Origin: Falsiroseomonas frigidaquae
Lineage (GTDB): Bacteria; Pseudomonadota; Alphaproteobacteria; Acetobacterales; Acetobacteraceae
NCBI RefSeq assembly: GCF_012163145.1
Contig: NZ_JAAVTX010000003.1
Location: 620,001 to 684,000, forward strand
Direction of reading: 5' to 3'
Length of the DNA: 64,000 nucleotides
Under the pieces are notes generated by a model, which was not told the origin of the DNA, made no database searches, and worked only from the letters and a program-made list of their open reading frames with translations. Below, in pieces: positions 1-8,860 of the stretch. Both the position numbers and the translations under genes were made by a program. Every line of letters starts with the position of its first letter. The first letter of the stretch is position 1.

Positions 1-586
1 CCGCCTGCATCATGGCGGTCAGCGCCTCGGTCTCCACCGGCGTGTGGGAGACGATTTTCAGAAGCTGCTTGTGCGACCAGACATCATGCTCCAGTGGCGC
101 GATGTTCAGGTCGCCGACCAGCACGGCACGCCGGAAGCCGCCGGCGGCGTGGCGCGCGGCGGACCAGGCGGTGGCCTCCGCGACGAAATCCAGCTTGTGG
201 GCGAATTTCACGTTCTGGTCCCGGTCGGGAATGTCGCCGCCGGCCGGGATGTAGAAGTCGTGCAGTTCCACCGGGCCGCCGGGGGCGTCGAGCTCCACCG
301 CGATATGCCGGCAATCGCCCTTGGCGCACCAGTCCGGGTCCACGCCGTCGCGGCGCGTAAAGGGGATTCGCGAAAGAATGGCGACGCCGTTGTAGCCCTT
401 CATGCCGCGCACCGCGCGATGCTCGAAGCCCAGCGCGGCCACGCCCTCATGCGGGAAATGCTCGTCGGGGCATTTCGTCTCCTGCAGGCAGATCACGTCG
501 GGCGCCAGCGCGGTGACGAGATCGGCCAGCAGCGGCAGGCGCAGCCGGACGGAGTTGATGTTCCAGGTGACGATGCGAAGGGTCAT
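1..586 (-). CDS. xthA: Exodeoxyribonuclease III, C-terminus cut by window edge
   Basis: Mg-dependent AP endonuclease and 3'-5' exonuclease of base excision repair, acting on chromosomal DNA in the cytoplasm. About 195 N-terminal residues are visible. The protein opens MTLRIVTWNINSVRLRL, the usual family start, then shows LQETK with the metal-binding Glu near residue 36, and a GDLNIAP segment carrying the catalytic Asp and Asn. The family is usually about 260 residues, so roughly a quarter lies off the left edge. The ATG at 584-586 is chosen because family homology begins exactly there. It is followed upstream by a palindromic repeat and then the FAH-family gene on the same strand. Identification is firm. 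Confidence 0.93.
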   Translation of the reverse strand, partial: MTLRIVTWNINSVRLRLPLLADLVTALAPDVICLQETKCPDEHFPHEGVAALGFEHRAVRGMKGYNGVAILSRIPFTRRDGVDPDWCAKGDCRHIAVELDAPGGPVELHDFYIPAGGDIPDRDQNVKFAHKLDFVAEATAWSAARHAAGGFRRAVLVGDLNIAPLEHDVWSHKQLLKIVSHTPVETEALTAMMQA

Positions 587-619
587 GCGGCCTGCATTCG
601 AGGTGGGTCAGGTGGCTTG

Positions 620-656
620 CCCCCACCCCGACCCTCCCCCGCTTCGCAGGGGAGGG
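620..656 (+). repeat. Dispersed palindromic element, copy 1
   Basis: An 8-bp perfect stem, CCCTCCCC (632-639) with GGGGAGGG (649-656), sits behind a CCCCCACCCCGA leader. The same 37-bp sequence recurs in reverse orientation at 57985-58021 with one mismatch, and shorter relatives lie at 22888-22925 and 31646-31676. This copy is 12 bp beyond the stop of the FAH-family gene, so in that gene's transcript it would fold as a terminator-like hairpin. It resembles REP-type elements. Confidence 0.75.
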
Positions 657-667
657 AGAAGTTGAGA

Positions 668-1351
668 CTAGACGATCTTGACGGTGACCGTGCCGACGCC
701 CTCGACCATGCCTTCCAGCAGGTCGCCCTTGTTCACGGCGGCGACGCCTTCCGGCGTGCCGGTCATGATCAGGTCGCCCGGCTCCAGCCGCACCAGGCCG
801 GAGAGGTTGGCGATGACTTCCGGCACCGACCAGATCAGTTTTGCAAGATCGGAGGTCTGGGTGACCTTGCCGTTCACCCGCAACTCGATCTTGCCCTTCG
901 AAGGGTCAAAATCGCCCGCGGGGATCAGCAGGCCCATCGGGGCGGACTTATCAAAACCCTTGCCCATGTCCCACGGGCGGCCGGTCTTCTTCGCCTCGTT
1001 CTGCAGGTCGCGGCGCGTCATATCCAGGCCGCAGCAATAGCCCCAGACATGCTTCAGCGCGTCCGCCTGGCTGATGTCCACGCCGCCGGTGCCGATGGCG
1101 ACCACCAGCTCCATCTCATGGTGCAGCGACTTGCTGGCGGGCGGATATGGCATGTCCGCATCGTTGATGACGACGGCGTCCGCCGGCTTGGTGAAGTAGA
1201 AGGGCGGCTCCCGCGTCGGGTCGCTGCCCATCTCGATGGCGTGTTCCGCGTAGTTGCGGCCGACGCAGAAGATGCGGCGCACGGGGAAGGACCCGCCGCC
1301 CTTCACCGGGATGAAGGCCTGGGCGGGCGGCGGAATCACGTAGTCGGCCAT
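668..1351 (-). CDS. Fumarylacetoacetate hydrolase family protein
   Basis: Predicted cytoplasmic metal-dependent hydrolase or decarboxylase of the FAH fold, which acts on C-C bonds of beta-diketo or oxo-acid substrates. The 227-residue protein is the short single-domain form. Visible signatures are [11 protein letters not shown] near the N-terminus, [13 protein letters not shown] carrying the metal-binding Glu pair, [13 protein letters not shown] in the middle and [13 protein letters not shown] near the C-terminus. The frame stays open far upstream, but the ATG at 1349-1351 has AAGGAAAG about 9 nt ahead and matches the usual family start. It is preceded on the same strand by the epimerase-like gene 98 bp away. 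The substrate is not deducible; acylpyruvase or oxaloacetate decarboxylase activity are possibilities. Confidence 0.88.
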   Translation of the reverse strand: MADYVIPPPAQAFIPVKGGGSFPVRRIFCVGRNYAEHAIEMGSDPTREPPFYFTKPADAVVINDADMPYPPASKSLHHEMELVVAIGTGGVDISQADALKHVWGYCCGLDMTRRDLQNEAKKTGRPWDMGKGFDKSAPMGLLIPAGDFDPSKGKIELRVNGKVTQTSDLAKLIWSVPEVIANLSGLVRLEPGDLIMTGTPEGVAAVNKGDLLEGMVEGVGTVTVKIV

Positions 1352-1449
1352 GCTTGAGCTTTCCTTCGGGAACGCGATGCGCGGGACCATACCCCCCCGC
1401 ATACGCCGCGCAAGTGGCGCATGCCGGCAACGACGGGCGCGGGTTCGGA

Positions 1450-2319
1450 TCAGCCCAGGCTGACCCGCCACATGAAGCGCCGGCTCTCGCCCGCGCCCAG
1501 CATCTCCATCCCCGGCTTGGCCCAGATATCGCCCCAGAACTGCGCCGGGTCGGCATGGCCGGCCCAGGGCTCGATGCAGAGGAACTCGGCGCCTGGCTTC
1601 ATCCAGAGGCCGAGTTGCGAAAACCCCTGCCAGGTCACCTCCAGCCCCGGCGTGCCGGGGGCGGCATAGCGCAGGCGGCGGCTGGCCGGGTTCAGCAGGA
1701 TGATGGCGGAGGGGCGGAACAGATCCTCCCGCAGGCCCAGATTGCGGCCATGCACCGGCAGGGGATGCGGCGTCGCGTCGATCAGCCCGTTCTCGTCCAG
1801 CCGCCAGGCGGGGCCGGATTCCGCCTGCTCGAACTCGATCCGGTGCGCGTTCTTGCCGCCGGCGCCGGGCAGCGGCCAGCGGAAGGCGGGATGCGCGCCG
1901 ATCGAGAAGGGCAGCGTGCCCTCGCCAGGGTTGTGCACCGTATGCGTCACGGTCAACGACGCACCATGCAGCGCATAGGCAACCTCCAGCCGGAAGGCGA
2001 AGGGGTAGGCGGCGTGCGTCGTGGCATTGTCCACCAGCAGGAAGCGGCAGCTTTCCGCGCCCTGCTCCAGCAGCTCGAAGCGGCTGTCGCGGGCGAAGCC
2101 GTGCTGGCCCATCGGGTAGACCTCGTGGCCGACGCGCAGGGTGTCGTCGCGCAGCCGGCCGACGATGGGGAACAGCACCGGCGCATGCCGCGGCCATTCC
2201 GGCCCGGCCTGCCACAGGAATTCGCGCCCCGCGGCATCCCGCAGGCTGGCCAGCTCCGCACCCTGCGGCTTCACCGCGATGGAGAGCTGGCCGGAGGAAA
2301 GGGTGACGCGGTCCGTCAT
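1450..2319 (-). CDS. Aldose 1-epimerase family protein (LacX-like)
   Basis: A 289-residue galactose-mutarotase-fold protein, expected to interconvert sugar anomers or bind hexose phosphates in the cytoplasm. It has the subfamily motifs [13 protein letters not shown] (residues about 150-162) and [12 protein letters not shown] near residue 250, which carry the His and Glu typical of LacX-type epimerases. The ATG at 2317-2319 overlaps the stop of the upstream ketopantoate-reductase-like gene by 4 bp (ATGA), so the two are probably translationally coupled. The frame extends further upstream without a stop, but that part lies inside the neighbour. The sugar substrate is unknown. Confidence 0.85.
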   Translation of the reverse strand: MTDRVTLSSGQLSIAVKPQGAELASLRDAAGREFLWQAGPEWPRHAPVLFPIVGRLRDDTLRVGHEVYPMGQHGFARDSRFELLEQGAESCRFLLVDNATTHAAYPFAFRLEVAYALHGASLTVTHTVHNPGEGTLPFSIGAHPAFRWPLPGAGGKNAHRIEFEQAESGPAWRLDENGLIDATPHPLPVHGRNLGLREDLFRPSAIILLNPASRRLRYAAPGTPGLEVTWQGFSQLGLWMKPGAEFLCIEPWAGHADPAQFWGDIWAKPGMEMLGAGESRRFMWRVSLG

Positions 2320-3242
2320 GGCAGCCGCCCCGCTTCGCGACGCTGGTCGTAGGCGCGCGCATGCAGATGCGCCAATTCGTGCAGCTCCGCCGGAATGCCG
2401 GCCTGGCGCGCGGCCGCCGCCAGGTAGCCGAGGATATGATCCGCCTCGGTCCGCCCACCGGCTTCCAGGTCGCGCAGCAGGGATGCGGTGTAGGTGCTGG
2501 CGGGGTCGGCGAACATCGTGCGGTAGCTGGCCATGAAGGCGTCCGTCATGGCATGGCCGCGCGCGGCGGCGATGGCGGCGTTGCGGTCCAGCAGCGTCAT
2601 CAGGAAATCGGTGCCGCCGGCGCGGACGATCTCGCCCACGCTGGCGCGCATCAGCACGGTGGCGGCGGCGACGGTGCCGAGATGCACCAGCTTCTCCCAC
2701 ATCCGCCTTTCGATATCCGGCACCGCCTGCGCCACCAGGCCCGGCGCCCCGCCCAGCGCGGCGGCGAGCGCGCCGGCGCGGCCGTCCATGCGGCCATCCT
2801 GTTCGCCGAAGGTCAGCCAGTGCCAGTCGCCGAGATGCTGCACCACGCCATCGGCCGTCAGCGTCGCGGCGCATTTCGCCAGGCCGCCCCAGACCTGCGC
2901 GGGTCCGAAAGCCTGGTTCAGCCGGTCCATATGCGCCATGCCGTTGAGGATCGGCAGCACGCAGGCGCCGTGCTGCACCGCGTAGCGAATGGCCTCGATG
3001 GCGCTGTCCAGGTCATAGGCCTTGCAGGACAGCAGCACAACATCGAAGCCCGGACCGGCCGTCTGCGTGGTGCTGACGGGCCGATCGATGTCGCCGAGCG
3101 CGCTCCGCACCCGCAGCCCGTCCCGCGCCAGGGCCGCCGCACGCGCCGGCCGCACCAGGAAGGTCACGTCCAGGCCGCGTTCCAGCGCCCGGCCGCCGAA
3201 ATACCCCCCGAGGGCGCCCGCCCCCAGCACCAGCATTCGCAT
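2316..3242 (-). CDS. 2-dehydropantoate 2-reductase family (ApbA/PanE)
   Basis: NADPH-dependent reductase family. The classical member makes pantoate for coenzyme A, and many paralogues reduce other 2-keto acids. The 308-residue protein begins [19 protein letters not shown], a Rossmann GxGxxG motif, followed by FLVRPARA for the NADP phosphate. The [18 protein letters not shown] segment near residue 175 carries the putative catalytic Lys, and the C-terminal ApbA domain ends the protein. The start at 3240-3242 is chosen because the Rossmann strand begins at residue 2. Linkage to an epimerase and an FAH hydrolase suggests a catabolic paralogue rather than panE itself, so no symbol is given. Confidence 0.85.
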   Translation of the reverse strand: MRMLVLGAGALGGYFGGRALERGLDVTFLVRPARAAALARDGLRVRSALGDIDRPVSTTQTAGPGFDVVLLSCKAYDLDSAIEAIRYAVQHGACVLPILNGMAHMDRLNQAFGPAQVWGGLAKCAATLTADGVVQHLGDWHWLTFGEQDGRMDGRAGALAAALGGAPGLVAQAVPDIERRMWEKLVHLGTVAAATVLMRASVGEIVRAGGTDFLMTLLDRNAAIAAARGHAMTDAFMASYRTMFADPASTYTASLLRDLEAGGRTEADHILGYLAAAARQAGIPAELHELAHLHARAYDQRREAGRLP

Positions 3243-3406
3243 CGTGTCGTTTCCCCGTTGCGACCGGGAGCAATCGCCACAAAGCCCGCCGCTGTCCAGC
3301 CCGCCGACCTCCGAACGCAGGACCGCCGCCGTGCGGGGGCACACGGCGGCGGTTTCGGGCGGGATGCGCGGGAGGAGGGTGGGGTCAGCGCATCACGCCG
3401 AAGGGG

Positions 3407-4240
3407 TCACCGCATCGCGGCGATGTCCAGCACCTCGGCGCCCGGCAGGCCGGCCACGGTGCCCAGCGCCGTCAGCTTGCCATCGGCCAGGTTCACGCTG
3501 TGCAGGGTGTTGCCGGACAGCAGGAAGCCCATGTTGCCGCCCTGGCCATCCGACAGCACGTCGAAGCCCACGGCCACCGGCAGGCCCATGCCCAGCATGC
3601 CCTTCACCTGCTGCACGCCATCATTCGGCGGCGCCTGCAGGTTGTAGGCGCCGAGCAGCGTGTCGATCGTATAGAGCGCGGTGCTCGGCGCGCCCGGCTG
3701 GCCCGCGGCCGGTGCGTTGGCAGGCGGGGCCACGCTGTTGGTATAGGCGCCGGCGGTGATGCGCGGCGCGGTGCCGGCCTGCGGCGAGCCGTCCATGTAC
3801 TTCTGCTGGCCATCGCGGACCACCTCGCCGGTGTCCACGTTCACCCGGAAGTTCACGCCGCTCATGCCCATCAGGCGCAGGCGGTTGGCGACCGGATTGA
3901 AGTCCACCACGGCGCGGCCGCCGCTCTCGAACGGCATGTTGAGGCGGGAGACCTGCGTGGCGCGGCCATTCATCGGGTCGATGCGGACGATCTGCCCGCG
4001 CTCGGTCACGCCATACAGCCCGCCATCCTGCGGCCGCTGATCGATGCCGAGCAGCCGGCCGTCGGTGCCGGTGACGCGGATGGGCGATTCGGCACGGCGC
4101 GTCTCGCTGTCCATGCGGACCAGCATGTTGTCGGCGGTGAGCCCGATCAGCGTCGCGGCCTGGGCGCCAATCGGGGCGCTGGCGGCGCCGCCGGCGATCA
4201 GGGCGGCGGCGGCAAGGGCGGTGCGCAGGGTCTTCGACAT
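3407..4240 (-). CDS. DUF4394 domain-containing exported protein
   Basis: A 277-residue protein of unknown function. A Sec-type signal peptide (MSKTLRTALAAAALIAGGA, cleaved near AQA-A at about residue 28) precedes a single DUF4394 domain, a predicted beta-propeller-like fold recognisable from LIGLTADNMLVRMD, GTDGRLLGIDQRPQDG, GQIVRIDP and FNPVANRLRLMG. An Ala/Pro/Gly-rich insert (PPANAPAAGQPGAP) interrupts the domain near residue 165. The ATG at 4238-4240 has GGAGAGAAG upstream; the longer frame lacks the signal sequence at its start. It lies 101 bp beyond the end of the ECF sigma/anti-sigma pair on the same strand and could be part of that regulon. Confidence 0.82.
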   Translation of the reverse strand: MSKTLRTALAAAALIAGGAASAPIGAQAATLIGLTADNMLVRMDSETRRAESPIRVTGTDGRLLGIDQRPQDGGLYGVTERGQIVRIDPMNGRATQVSRLNMPFESGGRAVVDFNPVANRLRLMGMSGVNFRVNVDTGEVVRDGQQKYMDGSPQAGTAPRITAGAYTNSVAPPANAPAAGQPGAPSTALYTIDTLLGAYNLQAPPNDGVQQVKGMLGMGLPVAVGFDVLSDGQGGNMGFLLSGNTLHSVNLADGKLTALGTVAGLPGAEVLDIAAMR

Positions 4241-4341
4241 CGGCTTCTCTCCATCTTCCATGGCAGGCCTCGCGGCCTCGCTGATGGCGTTACGGAGGGC
4301 GGATGCGGTTGGATGCACGGACGCCGGAATAAATCGGCCGA

Positions 4342-5037
4342 TCAGGTTCCCGTGGCGCGTGCCAGGCGGCCGATGAACAGGATCGGCCCGGTCGGCCGCC
4401 CGATCGGCGAGCCACCGGGCGGCTCAAGCGTGATCTCGATCAGCATGCCCGGGCTGGGCCGGATGGTGCTGGGCGCCACGCTGATACGCCCTTCCGCCGG
4501 AATCAGGCCGAGCGAGGTCGGCGCCGTGGCGCCCTGCGGCAGCGCCCACAATTCCAGCACGCGACCTTCCGGCGCCGGGCGCGGGTTCAGCGAGGCCAGG
4601 CGCAGACCGCCGCCATCGGCCTCCACCAGCCAGGCCGGCTGGTCGCGATCCGTCAGCAGCACGGTCATCAGCCGCGGTTCCGGCTCCGGCCGCAGCAGGA
4701 TGAAGGCGGCGAGGCCGGCGGCCAGCGCGGTGCCGCCGATGGCGCCGATGCGCCACGGGTCGAGCAGCCCGGCCAGCCAGCCGCGTGCCTTGGGCGGCGG
4801 CGCCGGGTCCAGCGCGGCGGCGATGCGGTCCCACAGCCCGGGCGGCGGCGCCTCGGGCGGGGCCAGCGTGGCGAGCGGGGCCAGCCGTGCCTCCCACCGC
4901 GCCACCGCCTCGGCCAGCGCCGCGTCGGACTCCAGCGCGGCGGCGACGGCAGCAGCCTCCCGCGCCTCCAGCGTGCCGAGCACGTATTCGGCGGCCAGCG
5001 CGTCACGGTCCTCTGGGCTCATGCCGGGGGGGATCAT
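4342..5037 (-). CDS. Anti-sigma factor, RskA-like, membrane-anchored
   Basis: Predicted to bind and silence the ECF sigma factor encoded immediately upstream. The 231 residues comprise an N-terminal cytoplasmic segment (DALAAEYVLGTLEAREAAAV, the RskA N-terminal signature), one membrane segment near residues 115-134 (IGAIGGTALAAGLAAFILL) and a periplasmic RskA C-terminal domain. No HxxxCxxC zinc motif is present, so this is not a ZAS-type factor. Its ATG overlaps the sigma stop by 4 bp (ATGA) with GGGAG about 9 nt upstream, so it is co-translated with its partner. The inducing signal cannot be inferred. Confidence 0.86.
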   Translation of the reverse strand: MIPPGMSPEDRDALAAEYVLGTLEAREAAAVAAALESDAALAEAVARWEARLAPLATLAPPEAPPPGLWDRIAAALDPAPPPKARGWLAGLLDPWRIGAIGGTALAAGLAAFILLRPEPEPRLMTVLLTDRDQPAWLVEADGGGLRLASLNPRPAPEGRVLELWALPQGATAPTSLGLIPAEGRISVAPSTIRPSPGMLIEITLEPPGGSPIGRPTGPILFIGRLARATGT

Positions 5038-5573
5038 GCCAGGCACTCCCGCAGGCGCAGCAGGCCGCGGCGGATCCAGGCCTTCACGGTGCCCAGCGGC
5101 AATTCGAGCTGGGCGGCGATCTGCGCATGGCTCAGCCCATGCACGAAGGCCAGCACGATGCCGCGGCGGTTGCGTTCCTCCAGCGTCGCCAGGCACTGCC
5201 GCAGGCGACGGCCTTCCGCACTGGCGGAGACACGTTCCAGCGCCTCCGGCTCCACCGGCTGGTCGCCCAGCGCGGGGTCATCGGTGGGAATCTCCCGCCC
5301 GCGCGCGCGCGCCATGTCCAGCGCCGCATAGCGAACGATGGCGGCGAGCCAAGCCTCCGGCGTGCCACGGGCCGGGTCGAACTGGTGCGCGCGGCGGGCG
5401 ATGCGGAGGAAGGCGTCCTGCAGCGCATCCGCCGCGGAATCCCGGTCCCTGAGTATGGCGTTGGCAACGCCGAACAGCCGCACCGACTGGCGCTCATAGA
5501 CCGCGCGCAAGGCCTGACGATCCCCGGTGGCGACGGCGGATAGCAGGGGGGCGAGTTCGGTGGCGGCGTCCAT
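5034..5573 (-). CDS. RNA polymerase ECF sigma factor (SigK-like)
   Basis: A 179-residue alternative sigma factor. Region 2 spans about residues 20-90 (ALRAVYERQSVRLFGVANAI, then the ALQDAFLRIARRA promoter-melting segment), and region 4 spans about residues 115-175 with helix-turn-helix SHAQIAAQLELPLGTVKAWI. Sequence character and the following RskA-like anti-sigma gene place it near the SigK/ECF19-type factors that answer envelope or redox stress. The start ATG is 69 bp from the 3' end of dnaA, so the pair probably has its own promoter in that short gap. Targets are unknown; the adjacent DUF4394 gene is one candidate. Confidence 0.9.
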   Translation of the reverse strand: MDAATELAPLLSAVATGDRQALRAVYERQSVRLFGVANAILRDRDSAADALQDAFLRIARRAHQFDPARGTPEAWLAAIVRYAALDMARARGREIPTDDPALGDQPVEPEALERVSASAEGRRLRQCLATLEERNRRGIVLAFVHGLSHAQIAAQLELPLGTVKAWIRRGLLRLRECLA

Positions 5574-5642
5574 CGGGCGGCAGGATGACCACGCCGGCGC
5601 GTCGCAGGCAACCCAGGATGGGAAGCCTGAGCACAGGGCCGG

Positions 5643-7226
5643 CTAGGTTTCCAGCATCCGGCGCAGCAGCTCGACATCCTCGGCGAAGGCGCTGTCGGCC
5701 TGCATCAGCTCCGCCACCCGGCTGACGGCGTGCATCACGGTGGTGTGGTCGCGCCCGCCGAAGCGGCGGCCGATCTCGGGCAGGGACCGGCTGGTGAGCT
5801 GCTTGGCCAGGTACATCGCCACCTGCCGCGGCCGCGCCACAGCCCGCGCCCGGCGGGGGGAGGACATGTCGGTCAGGCGGATATTGTAGTGTTCCGCCAC
5901 CCGCTTCTGGATTTCCTCGATCGTCACCCGGCGGTCATGCGCGCGCAGGATGTCGTGCAGCACCTCCTGCGCGCCTTCCAGCGTCACCGGGCGGCCGAAC
6001 AGGTTGGCGTGCGCGATCAGCCGGTTCAGCGCGCCCTCCAGCTCCCGCACGTTGGAGGTGATCTTGTGGGCGAGGAACTCCATCACCTTGGGCGGCACCG
6101 GCACGCCCTGGGTCTGCGCCTTGGCCTGCAGGATCGAGATGCGGAGCTCATAGGTTGTGGCGTGCAGGTCGGCGACCATGCCGCAGCCCAGCCGGGTGCG
6201 CAGCCGGTCCTCGATGCCGGAAAGATCCGAGGGCGACTTGTCGGCCGAGACGATGATCTGCTTGCCGGCATCAACCAGAGCATTGAAGGTGTGGAAGAAT
6301 TCTTCCTGTGTATTGTCCTTGCCGATCAGGAATTGCAGATCGTCGATCAGCAGCACATCGACCGACCGCAGCGATTCCTTGAATTCCATCGTGCTCTGGC
6401 TGCGCAGCGCCGCGATGAAGCGGTACATGAACTTTTCCGCGGACATATAGGCGACGGACAGCGGCGGGCGCCCATCGGCGGCGCCATGGTCGCGGATCGC
6501 CCAGGCGCTGGCATGCATCAGGTGGGTCTTGCCCAGCCCGACGCCGCCATACAGGAACAGCGGGTTGAAGCCCGGGCTGGCCGGGCGTTCGGCCACCCGG
6601 CGGGCGCAGGCATAGGCGAATTCGTTCGGCTTGCCGACCACGAAGGTATCGAAGGTGAAGCGCGGATCGAGCGGTGCGGTCCAGTCGCCGCGGGCATCGC
6701 CCGGGCGCGGTTCCGCCGCGCGGCCAAGCGATTCCGCGAGGCCGGAGGCAGCCTCCTGCGGTTCCGCCGCCAGTTGCCGCGGCGTGATCCGGGCGGATTT
6801 GCCTGACCCGGCGCCGCCATCGTTCAGCGGCTCCGCCATGCCATTCGGCTGCGGTTCCGGCCGTTGCAGCGCATGCTGGTCCGCCGCCTGCTTCAGCTCC
6901 GTGCCACGGCCGTCCGAGCTCCGGTTATCCGGGCCACGGCTCTCCGGCATGACGCGGAATTCCAGGCGGCGGATGGTCGGCAGTTCCGCCTGCCACAGCG
7001 CGCGCAGCCGGTCGCCGTAGTGGCCACGTACCCAATCGCGCAGGAAACGGGTGGGCAGCAGGACGATTGCTTCCTCGCCCTGGACCGAGGCCAGCGTCAT
7101 CTGCCGCAGCCAGGTGCGGTATTCGACCTCGCCGACCTCTTCCTTCAGTCTACCCCGGATGCGCGCCCACACCTCCGCCAACTGCGTGGAGGAAGACGAA
7201 GACGACGGGCCGACCGCATGCTCCAT
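5643..7226 (-). CDS. dnaA: Chromosomal replication initiator DnaA
   Basis: AAA+ ATPase that binds DnaA boxes and melts the origin. The 527 residues show domain I (AEVWARIRGRLKEEVGEVEY), a variable domain II linker to about residue 165, domain III with Walker A GGVGLGKTHL and Walker B LLIDDLQF, and domain IV ending with GGRDHTTVMHAV, the DNA-binding signature. The frame can start at 7271, but the ATG at 7224-7226 is preferred because it has an AGGT about 10 nt ahead and matches the family start. dnaN is not next to it; it lies about 24 kb away at 31688-32815. rpsT is directly upstream, the common alphaproteobacterial arrangement. Confidence 0.97.
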   Translation of the reverse strand: MEHAVGPSSSSSSTQLAEVWARIRGRLKEEVGEVEYRTWLRQMTLASVQGEEAIVLLPTRFLRDWVRGHYGDRLRALWQAELPTIRRLEFRVMPESRGPDNRSSDGRGTELKQAADQHALQRPEPQPNGMAEPLNDGGAGSGKSARITPRQLAAEPQEAASGLAESLGRAAEPRPGDARGDWTAPLDPRFTFDTFVVGKPNEFAYACARRVAERPASPGFNPLFLYGGVGLGKTHLMHASAWAIRDHGAADGRPPLSVAYMSAEKFMYRFIAALRSQSTMEFKESLRSVDVLLIDDLQFLIGKDNTQEEFFHTFNALVDAGKQIIVSADKSPSDLSGIEDRLRTRLGCGMVADLHATTYELRISILQAKAQTQGVPVPPKVMEFLAHKITSNVRELEGALNRLIAHANLFGRPVTLEGAQEVLHDILRAHDRRVTIEEIQKRVAEHYNIRLTDMSSPRRARAVARPRQVAMYLAKQLTSRSLPEIGRRFGGRDHTTVMHAVSRVAELMQADSAFAEDVELLRRMLET

Positions 7227-7525
7227 GTGATGCACCTGCCAACCTCGTGGGCCCTTGCGGGCGATGTGCATTTGACCGTTCGGCTGCGGAGAATCCGGCC
7301 GCGAAGACAGGCGCGCGGCTCCGGGGGGATGAGCGCGACTGCCCCGAAGTTACCGCGACGCGCTTAGCCGGCGCAAATGATTACTGGTGGATTCCGAAAT
7401 TGCTGCACCGCAGACCAAGTAGTCACGGGAGCAATGCCGAGACATTTCGCAGCAGAAATGGCAAGCCGCCCGCTTATCCGGCAGGCTGCTTGTCATTTAT
7501 GGCAAAATGGTGAATCTCCGAGCAG
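7227..7525 (-). promoter_or_regulatory. dnaA upstream region, AT-richer than surroundings
   Basis: About 300 bp without a gene between dnaA and the rpsT hairpin. The part from about 7365 to 7520 is visibly less GC-rich than the rest of the window (for example GCAAATGATTACTGG and TGTCATTTATGGCAAAATGG), consistent with a promoter region for dnaA. Only one imperfect DnaA-box-like match is present (TTATCCGGC at 7474-7482), so it is not called as the replication origin. No confident -35/-10 pair could be assigned by eye. Confidence 0.45.
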
Positions 7526-7560
7526 ATCCGCCGCGCGCCGCATCAAGCGGCGAGGCGGAT
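7526..7560 (-). terminator. Hairpin downstream of rpsT
   Basis: Two nested inverted repeats form a long stem: ATCCGCC (7526-7532) with GGCGGAT (7554-7560), and CGCCGC (7536-7541) with GCGGCG (7547-7552) around an ATCAA loop. It begins 8 bp beyond the rpsT stop on that gene's strand. No T-tract follows directly, which is common in GC-rich genomes, so termination is inferred from position and stem strength. Confidence 0.6.
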
Positions 7561-7567
7561 TGCCGGG

Positions 7568-7846
7568 TCAGGCCTGGACGGCTGCGCCCAGGGCCTTGAT
7601 GCGCGCCGAAAGCCGGGACAGCTTGCGGGCGACGGTGTTGTCGTGGAACACGCCCTTGTCGGCGGCGCGCTGCATTTCCGGCTGGGCCGCACGCAGCGCT
7701 TCCTGCGCCACGGACTTGTCGCCGCCGGCAATCGCCAGCTCGACCTTGCGGATGAAGCCACGCACGCGGGACCGGCGCGAACGGTTGCGCTCCGTGCGCT
7801 TCTCGGTCTGACGGATGCGCTTGCGCGCGGAAGCCGTGTTCGCCAT
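7568..7846 (-). CDS. rpsT: 30S ribosomal protein S20
   Basis: Small-subunit ribosomal protein binding the 5' domain of 16S rRNA. The 92-residue product has the typical start [17 protein letters not shown], a basic helical N-terminal half, and the [21 protein letters not shown]-terminal signature. Length is normal for the family (about 85-95). It lies between echA and dnaA on the same strand, as in many alphaproteobacteria. Identification is firm. Confidence 0.97.
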   Translation of the reverse strand: MANTASARKRIRQTEKRTERNRSRRSRVRGFIRKVELAIAGGDKSVAQEALRAAQPEMQRAADKGVFHDNTVARKLSRLSARIKALGAAVQA

Positions 7847-7959
7847 GGCGTCTTATCTGACCAGTCAATTGTTACGGGTGCCAGCGGCACAGACCGCCGG
7901 CGAAGGCCGGGTTACTACCTCCGGTGCCGCCAGCGAGTCAATGCGCGGCGTGTCGCCCA

Positions 7960-8028
7960 CGCCGGGCCCGGCGGATCAGCTGCGCCGGGCCCGGCGGGTT
8001 ACCTGCGCCGCGCCCGGCGGATCAGCGA
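7960..8028. repeat. 23-bp tandem repeat, 3 units, at echA 3' end
   Basis: Three contiguous 23-bp units at 7960-7982, 7983-8005 and 8006-8028. Units 1 and 2 contain the perfect 14-bp palindrome CGCCGGGCCCGGCG; unit 3 has one mismatch in it. The echA stop codon (8022-8024) lies inside unit 3, so the array spans the end of the gene and its 3' flank. Each unit could fold as a small hairpin in the echA transcript. The unit is unrelated to the 28-bp array 830 bp away. Confidence 0.85.
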
Positions 8029-8798
8029 TGCCGGAAGGCCGGCTTCCGCTTCTCGGCGAAGGCCGCCATGCCTTCCTTCTGGTCCTCCGTGGCGAACAGC
8101 GAATGGAACAGCCGCCGCTCCAGCCGCACGCCGTCCGTCAGCGTCGTCTCGAAGGCGGCGTTCACCGCCTCCTTCGCCATGGCGACGGAGGGCGCGGAAA
8201 GGCTGGCGATCTTCTCGCCCATCTTCAGCGCCTCCGGCAGCAGATCCGCCACCGGCACCACCCGGGCCACCAGGTTGGCGCGCTCCGCCTCCGCCGCATC
8301 CATCATGCGGGCGGTCAGGATCATCTCCATCGCCTTGGACTTGCCGATGGCGCGCGTCAGCCGCTGGCTGCCACCGGCGCCGGGAATGATGCCCAGGTTG
8401 ATCTCGGGCTGGCCGAATTTCGCGTTGTCGGCGGCCAGGATCAGGTCGCACATCATCGCCAGCTCGCAGCCGCCGCCCAGCGCGAAGCCCGCCACCGCCG
8501 CGATCACCGGCTTCTGGATGCGCAGCACGTCTTCCCAGCGCTTGCCGATGAAGTCGTCGAAATAGACCGCCGGGAAGTCGCGGTCCTTCATCTCCTTGAT
8601 ATCGGCCCCGGCGGCAAAGGCCTTCTCCGAGCCGGTGACGACGATGGCACCCACCGCCGGATCGGCATCGTAGGCGCGCAGCGCCTCGCCCAGCTCGGTC
8701 ATCAGCTGGTCGCACAGCGCGTTCAGCGCCTTCGGCCGGTTCAGGGTGATGACGCCGACCCGGCCCTGAATTTCCGCCAGGATCATCTCATAGGCCAT
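8022..8798 (-). CDS. Enoyl-CoA hydratase (crotonase family)
   Basis: Hydrates 2-enoyl-CoA to 3-hydroxyacyl-CoA in fatty-acid beta-oxidation. The 258-residue protein is close to classical mitochondrial-type crotonase: AAGADIKEM for the oxyanion hole, [11 protein letters not shown] with the first catalytic Glu (about residue 113), and [19 protein letters not shown] with the second (about residue 133). Both acid residues are present, so hydratase activity is expected. The C-terminal codons and stop lie inside a 23-bp tandem array. Its place between rpsT and mutM is conserved in alphaproteobacteria. The chain-length range is unknown. Confidence 0.93.
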   Translation of the reverse strand: MAYEMILAEIQGRVGVITLNRPKALNALCDQLMTELGEALRAYDADPAVGAIVVTGSEKAFAAGADIKEMKDRDFPAVYFDDFIGKRWEDVLRIQKPVIAAVAGFALGGGCELAMMCDLILAADNAKFGQPEINLGIIPGAGGSQRLTRAIGKSKAMEMILTARMMDAAEAERANLVARVVPVADLLPEALKMGEKIASLSAPSVAMAKEAVNAAFETTLTDGVRLERRLFHSLFATEDQKEGMAAFAEKRKPAFRHR

Positions 8799-8860
8799 GC
8801 GCCGTCTCCCCGTTTCCGGCCCAAGCGGTAGCGCAACCGGCAGCCTCGCTCAACGCTGCC

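Noticed and set aside
44-1357. Long plus-strand open frame opposite exonuclease III and the FAH gene
   Set aside because: It is antisense to two clearly conserved proteins and has the Ala/Arg/Gly/His-rich composition of a GC-rich shadow frame, with no recognisable domain.
1352-2458. Upstream extension of the FAH-family gene to nearly 600 residues
   Set aside because: The extra part is an out-of-frame reading of the epimerase-like gene; the family start and a ribosome binding site are at 1351.
7272-7525. Replication origin beside dnaA
   Set aside because: The region is relatively AT-rich, but only one weak DnaA-box-like sequence could be found by eye. GC-skew analysis of the genome would decide.
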